From contig ML976740.1 in the NCBI GenBank assembly GCA_010015655.1, positions 60,725-124,724 on the forward strand: a DNA stretch of 64,000 bases, given 5' to 3'. The DNA is from Bimuria novae-zelandiae CBS 107.79. Taxonomy: Eukaryota > Ascomycota > Dothideomycetes > Pleosporales > Didymosphaeriaceae. Both the position numbers and the translations under genes were made by a program. The notes under the pieces are model-generated. The model searched no databases, was not told the DNA's origin, and saw only the letters and a program-made list of their open reading frames with translations. This document shows positions 58,776 to 64,000 of this stretch, in pieces; the stretch's first letter is position 1, and each line of letters begins with the position of its first letter.

Positions 58776-59394
58776 ACGTGTCCGAGCACTCAACGCCCGG
58801 ATTCAGTCAACGCCCCGCGGAACACAAACCACCCTAACTTTTAACGTGCTATAACGCCACTAACATAAGCTTAATTAAGACTATAATTAAAGAAATAGAA
58901 TTACTAAGGACTAAAAAAAATTTATACTAAAGTAGCTAGTAAGTATAGCGTTAATTAAAGTACGCTATCGCGAAAGCACTAAGTAATTTAAATATTATAT
59001 ATTCTTATAAAGTTTAACTAATAGAAACTTAGTTCCTAGTAAGAGTAAAAGCTTATTATTTATATAAAAGGGCTTACGGCGCGTTACTTACCACCTATAA
59101 AGGAGATAATATAAAATTTCACGTTAATAATAGCTAAGGAGCTAGTAAGCGAAAGCTAAATTATATAGTTTATTAACTAATATAGTAATTATTTTATCTT
59201 TTAATAGGTAGCTAGTATAAATAGTAATTATTATAAAACTAACTTAGGTAATGAATATAGCCTGTATTTTAACTTTCTAAGTAATAAACTTAAGAAATGC
59301 AATATTAAACGTTATTATATATATAATATAAATAAAAAGGGACGCCTAATTAGTATTATTAGTAAATTAAAATAAACGTTCAGCAGGTAAATAT

Positions 59395-59854
59395 TGTTAG
59401 GTTCCATCTAAGATAGCTAATCCTAAATGGGCTATGGTTGGTTCTCGGGCAGGAGTACTGGTAGGACGGGAGAGGGTCGTAGTGATAGCTTGCGCTTGTC
59501 ACTGGGGCGTTGGTATCGAAGGTGTGTACAGCACAATCAAATCAACAAGGTTGCTTATTCAGATCCAAACGATAGATTGATAAACAAGATTGAACACGAA
59601 TATCCTGGGAGGGATATTCGAGCTCTCTATATACTACGTGAATCCTTTTCTGCCATCCTGCATCCTTTTACCATCCAACCCTTGGCGGGATGGTGCTGCC
59701 ATCCGGGATGTTACTGCCATCCTGTTCTTGGCAGGATGGTTCCTCTTGGCGGGATGGTAGGTCACGTGATCTCGGTAGTGCAGTCCCACTGATGGTTACC
59801 CCGCGGCTGCCCATCGTTGGTCCTTGACACTTGTAGGTCGCTCGGATCCTAACA
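59395..59854 (+). repeat. Solo LTR (460 bp) with TSD AATAT
   Basis: TGTTAGGTTCCATC to CGGATCCTAACA, flanked by AATAT at 59390-59394 and 59855-59859. It is GC-rich and not RIPed, although its host transposon is. It contains a cluster of CCATCC and GGATGG motifs (about 59650-59760). Confidence 0.92.
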
Positions 59855-60221
59855 AATATAAGAAAAAAAGAAATTTATAGTAGCTTTTTAAAATAGCTTT
59901 TATAAATAAATTACTCTTTTAGCGTACGTGTGCGCTAATAGGTTAGCTTTATAATTAAAAGTTATTTATTAGTCTACTAATAAGGGCATATAATTAAGCT
60001 AGGTAAATAATATTTAAGTAAAAAAAATACTAAGTCTTTATTAGCTTATTACTTTTAAGCTAGATAAATAATAATAATAGCCTTACCTAGCTTAAGTAAG
60101 TATTTAATTACTATACTAAAATAAAAGATTAATAATTTTACTAATTACTTATTTTTAATAGCTATAGATCTAACGTTACTATAATTTTTTTAACTACTAT
60201 AATTAAAATAAAATACTACTA

Positions 60222-62269
60222 ACGTGGTTCACCACCGAGCGGGCCAACCCCACCGAGCGGGCCACTTTTTAAAAGTCAGTCTATTGCGAAGCGCCTCCTA
60301 CAACACCACTATAATTTACTATAATTCGCAGAACATAGAAATACTATTTAGACTTATCGCTATTAGATGTATCTACAATTTCTACTACGCAGGCGCGAGC
60401 GTTATGGCCAGCTTCGCCGCAACGTCCGCAGCGCCTCTGCCCACGCACCCTCTTTGCAGACTCTTCACCCTCCTTTTGCCTACTACTATCCTTTTTAGCT
60501 ATTAAATTAACTACCTCTCCTACTATAAGTGTCTTAGCTGCCTAAATATACTTTCTCTTTTAACTTTTTACCTCTATTACTATCTTTACTACTTTACAAA
60601 GCCCTACTATTTCTTATTATATTAACACTATTTCGTGCCCTATTAATGCAACACCTTTGTTAAGCTGCTTAACAGCTCTAAGAAGCGGAGAAACTAGTAA
60701 ATCTTTATACTTCTATATACGCTTACGAACTAGCGTTAACTAAGCCTCTATCTCGCGGAGGTTACTTAGTATTTTTAATTCCTATAGGGTGTCCTTTGCG
60801 TTAGGTGGAGTTAGCGTACAAAGAACCATATTAAGTCTTAATAATACCGCCTCTAGGTCGTGTAGGACTAATCTAGCGCCTCTAAAGCCTACGCAGATGT
60901 TCGCCTTTGTTATTACCTTCTTAAAAGCTACTTTAAAGTGTGAACCAAATAACTCATGTATATCCCCCTCTGCCACTAGAGGTAAGCTATCTCCTATATA
61001 CCCAGGCGCAAACATCCTAGATAACTGGCAAACAGCAAACAAAAGGAAAATAAGCCATCAGCTCGGTGGCAAACATTAAAAATAAATAAAAAGAAAACAA
61101 GCCATCAGCTCAGTGGCAAACATTAAACCTTACATAAAGGCTAGTAGAAAGGCCTCCTTTTTAATCTACTTAGTGCTATACCGTGCTAAGCTACTAATCT
61201 TATTGCTATACGCCCGCTTTAAAGGCGAAAAATAACCCACATTAAGTGGCTACAAGAGGTGTGATGAGTGTAAAGGCATATAGAGAATAATAATCTTCTA
61301 TTCCTTACAGTATTTATAGAATTCGTGTGAGCAGTAGCTCTCGTGGCTATCTATAATTAGTAGCTAGTGTGCACCTAAACTACGCGCCTTAGTATAGGTA
61401 TTAAAGTGCCTTAGCTAGGCAAGGCTAAGCTTATTTAACGTCTAGCTATTAGGACTAACTTTAATAACCTAGTCTTAGGGTAGACTATAGAACTAGGACG
61501 TGATTAGAACCTTACTAGGGAAGATAAGAAAGGGTAGCAGAGCCTAGCCTTTAGCGCTAACACCCTAGATATTAGTAACCTACTTATAGTTACTAAGTTA
61601 AATCTTCTTTAGGTTGCTTCGCTTCTTAGAGCCTGTAAAGACTATCTAACCCTGTATTACCCCTATTATAAAGCCTGTCTCGTCGAAGTTATACGTATCG
61701 TTATTAGCAATACCGTACTTAGCCTTAGTATTAGTAACCAGCTTAAACTAGGGCGTTATAATACGTAGATCTTTGTTTAGGGCTCGCTAATAATTATATA
61801 GATAGCTCCTTTAAAGCTTAATTTCTAGCGTACGCGTCTTAAGCCTGTTTATCTAGTACTTACTAATAGGCTATCTACTGCGCTTAGCAAGTAGATTATT
61901 AGCTATATCTTAGACTATATCCCTTATTACACCTATTCCTCGCTAGTTAAGCTTAAGTATACGTCGGACTAAAGCCTCCTCCTCTAGCTTAGTTAGCTTC
62001 TTTAAGTTAGGCTCGCGATCGCGTTAAAAGAGGGCTCCTTAGCGTTATTATTATACTATTATTTAAAGCACGCTAAAGGCTATAATAACGCGTCTTTTAC
62101 TCTTATTATAATCTTTAATTATAGCTTAGATAGTAAGCTATAGTGCGCTTTTAGTATAAGGTTGTTACGCGTTATATTGTGATGGCATTATAGTATAAGC
62201 TAGAGGTGGGCTGCATTTAGCAAAGTTGGCCCGCTCGGTGGGGTTGGCCCGCTCGGTGGTAAACCACGT
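60222..62269 (-). mobile_element. pogo-type DNA transposon (inner, 2048 bp)
   Basis: Inverted ends start ACGTGGTTCACCACCGAGCG at 60222 and mirror at 62269; each contains a doubled CCACCGAGCGGGCCA segment. TA duplicates flank the element (60220-60221, 62270-62271). The transposase fills the minus strand. It is inserted in the outer pogo element, so it is younger than that insertion. Confidence 0.93.
60344..62188 (-). pseudogene. pogo transposase of the inner element, decayed
   Basis: ATG at 62188 (MPSQYNA...). Blocks in order: KLTKLEEEALVRRILKLN, the catalytic YNFDETGFIIGVIQG, LLIIDSHESYCSHEFYKYCK (second Asp), MPLHSSHLL with LNVGYFSPLKRAYSNKISSL (DVGCF-type motif; the Asp is now Asn), and a C-terminal CCHC knuckle CGRCGEAGHNARAC before the stop at 60344-60346. 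Many TAG/TAA stops from RIP. A stretch at about 60960-61130, with a 47-bp direct repeat (AAGCCATCAGCTC at 61052 and 61099), appears inserted in the coding region. Confidence 0.85.
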
Positions 62270-63385
62270 TAGCTATTTTATCCTTTTATTTAATCTATAC
62301 GCTTTAGCTACTTAATATAGTACTTTTTAAATTTTTCTTATTAGACTACTTAGCTAAGCTTATAACTTACTTTTAAAAGAGCTAAGGCCTACTTTTAATA
62401 AAAATAAATAGCTTTTTCCTTTTATTTTAAAAGACCTAAATAAGCTCCTTTAAAGAGGAGATAATCCTTAAGTTTTTTAAGGCTACTAGTATATTACTTT
62501 TTAACCTTAAGGTTATACTTAAAAGATTTAAGAAAACTACTTAAGATAATAATTAAAAATTATAAAAAAGCTCTTACTTAGTACTTAGTAATAATAACTA
62601 GTGTAAACTAGATTGCCTTATATAAGCTATAAAGCAATAGAGTAGGAAAGACGCGTAAAAGCTTAGTTATTTACTTTACTATATTTTTACTAACGTTTAG
62701 CTACTTTACTATAAGAATACTAGATTAAGAGAAGCGCTTACTACAAAAAAAAGGTAGGCCTTTAAATTTTTAATAATATTAAAAATACTGTAGTAGGGCG
62801 GTCTTCTAGTTACTAAGCAAAGTTAAGAAGGCTTATATATATTAGTCTATAAAAAAGTAAGAGAAGAAGGAGTAAAGACTTTAAAAAGCTAAAATAGCTA
62901 AGTTAAGGAAGGTAGCTAAGCTATATAAGGAAAAAATTATAGCAGAGAAGCGTGTGACGTAGGAGGCAACCAAGATAGCTAGGGAGAAGGAGAGGGCTAA
63001 GAAGGCAGCAGAGCGCGCTTGCAAAAAGAAGGCTCGTAATATGGAAAAAGCTATATAATTCACCCGAAAGGGTAAGAGAAAGGCATTGCAGCTATTTATA
63101 TAAAATAATAAGTATTAGAGATATATAGTTAACGCTATAGTAACTATAGACGCCTTAAGTACTTTATTAGTAGCTCTACCTAGGACTACGCGGCGTGGCC
63201 ATAACGTTAAGCTTCTAAGTAAATATAAATAGTGTAGGTTAGTTATAAGTATAAATATAGCACTTTAATATAAAATATTATAATAATAGTAATTAGTTTA
63301 GACTTATAGCGTCATTTTAATTAAAGAGTTATAGTGTTTAGCGGGGCATTAACTGAATCCGGGCGTTAAGTGCACGGACACGTTA

Positions 63386-64000
63386 TCGGAAAGAGGTTTC
63401 GTAGCTTTTGAATGAGCGCTCAGTTGAGGTTTCTTTCCTTCAACCGCAGGGCAGGGCTTATTCCAAAGTCTGCACAAAAGTCGCATACACTTTTTATCAT
63501 CTCGAGCCTATCTCTCGTAGACGGGACGGGACCTCATCTCTGAGGCTGTTACGCAAGTCCTCGCATGCGGCTAGCCCAAAAGACCCTTGTTCGCGCCGCA
63601 ATGGCCACAATGGCGCACTTTCCTGCATGTCAGATTCGCACAAACATCACACTAGCACGTGCGATGCAGCGGTCCGGAAAGGTCAGCAGGCTCAGGGCGT
63701 CGGACGTTCTTCCCTCGGCGCGGGTGACTGCATGCGCACATTGAATGCGGCGCGGCCTGATTGGCGGATATGAAGTCTGGGGTCAATCACCATACCCCAA
63801 AGTAGGTACTCTAGCACTTCTCCGGTGAGTTTCGTGTCATTTCGAAATTCATCAGTATACCACGCATCTTTGCGATCCACTTTCGAACTTGGCATATTGA
63901 GTCTTTGGGGCTCCAGTCACTTCCGAACTATAGCCCAGCATGGACAACATGGAAGATGATTATGTCCACACTCCAATTGTAAACCAGGTTTATGTGATGG
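63386..64000. other. Right flank, normal composition, no gene recognised
   Basis: Unmutated sequence resumes immediately after the TA target site. Frames of 121 codons (plus, 63408-63773) and 67 codons (minus, 63895-63692) have no recognisable domain. A gene may start beyond the window: an ATG at 63940 opens a frame reading MDNMEDDYVHTPIVNQVYVM to the edge. Confidence 0.45.

Larger units (their letters stand above)
58860..63240 (+). pseudogene. pogo transposase of the outer element, split and decayed
   Basis: Before the solo LTR: a helix-turn-helix/CENP-B-like part (SLLFI, YIKGLTARYLPP-like, VSESQIIQFINQHSNHFIF-like readings). The centre, between the LTR and the inner element, is too eroded to read well. 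After the inner element: a FxPLFW-like segment and a C-terminal basic coil (KAKIAKLRKVAKLYKEK; ATKIAREKERAKKAAERACK; RKGKRKALQLF) typical of fungal pogo transposases, near 62880-63110. All quoted readings tolerate RIP stops. Confidence 0.7.
58776..63383 (+). mobile_element. pogo/Fot1 DNA transposon (outer), with two nested insertions
   Basis: Inverted ends of about 43 bp (ACGTGTCCGAGCACTCAACG... at 58776; ...GTGCACGGACACGT ending at 63383) are flanked by the TA duplication (58774-58775, 63384-63385). Without the solo LTR and the inner pogo element it is about 2.1 kb, the normal size for this class. It is strongly AT-rich from RIP, while the flanks are not. Confidence 0.9.

Noticed and set aside
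1..64000. tRNA or rRNA genes
   Set aside because: I looked for tRNA-like cloverleaf and rRNA sequence and saw none that I could support by eye; the only tRNA-related sequences are the retrotransposon primer-binding sites.

Overview
The window looks like a filamentous ascomycete (Pezizomycotina; a Dothideomycete is my guess). It has short 48-60 nt introns with CTAAC-type branch sites, a mitochondrial m-AAA protease, QCR8 and two P450s. Around these lie transposons mutated in the style of repeat-induced point mutation (RIP): C-to-T changes at CpA and CpG, so Gln and Arg codons have become stops while the reading frame stays free of indels.

Layout. 1-11.3 kb: two Ty1/Copia elements of one family, head to head, in a 17-bp minisatellite. 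The right one is complete (145/146-bp LTRs, TSD GGGTG) and heavily RIPed; the left one runs off the window and is nearly intact. 11.3-15.3 kb: a duplicated, decayed unknown gene. 15.3-21.5 kb: a less AT-rich island with a solo LTR, several minisatellites, a BTB/POZ pseudogene and a DUF3435 tyrosine-recombinase pseudogene (the superfamily that includes Starship captains). 21.5-31.6 kb: a Gypsy remnant and a complete Copia element (169-bp LTRs, TSD AAAGG). 31.8-35.3 kb: a 3.5-kb DNA transposon with 73-bp terminal inverted repeats and a MULE-like DDE transposase split by about 13 small introns. 35.3-43.9 kb: nested pogo and Tc1 relics with solo LTRs of several families and a 930-base gap.

43.9-58.8 kb is the gene-bearing block: a broken MFS permease, the m-AAA protease, a membrane-anchored LysM protein, QCR8, an SDR relic and two intact P450 genes. 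58.8-63.4 kb is a pogo element holding a solo LTR and a second pogo element, each with its own target duplication.

How the parts relate. The host genes are ordinary and do not form an obvious pathway: two serve the mitochondrial inner membrane, two are unrelated P450s, one is a LysM protein. The rest is a transposon graveyard whose insertion order can be partly read from the nesting. The strongest unusual signal is in the MULE-like transposase gene: 12 of its 13 inferred introns contain the palindromic octamer AACRYGTT, and I found none in its exons. Two other points stand out: a Copia polyprotein frame that opens inside the primer-binding site and stays in one frame for 5.8 kb, and a RIP-type stop in the MFS gene next to the transposon block.
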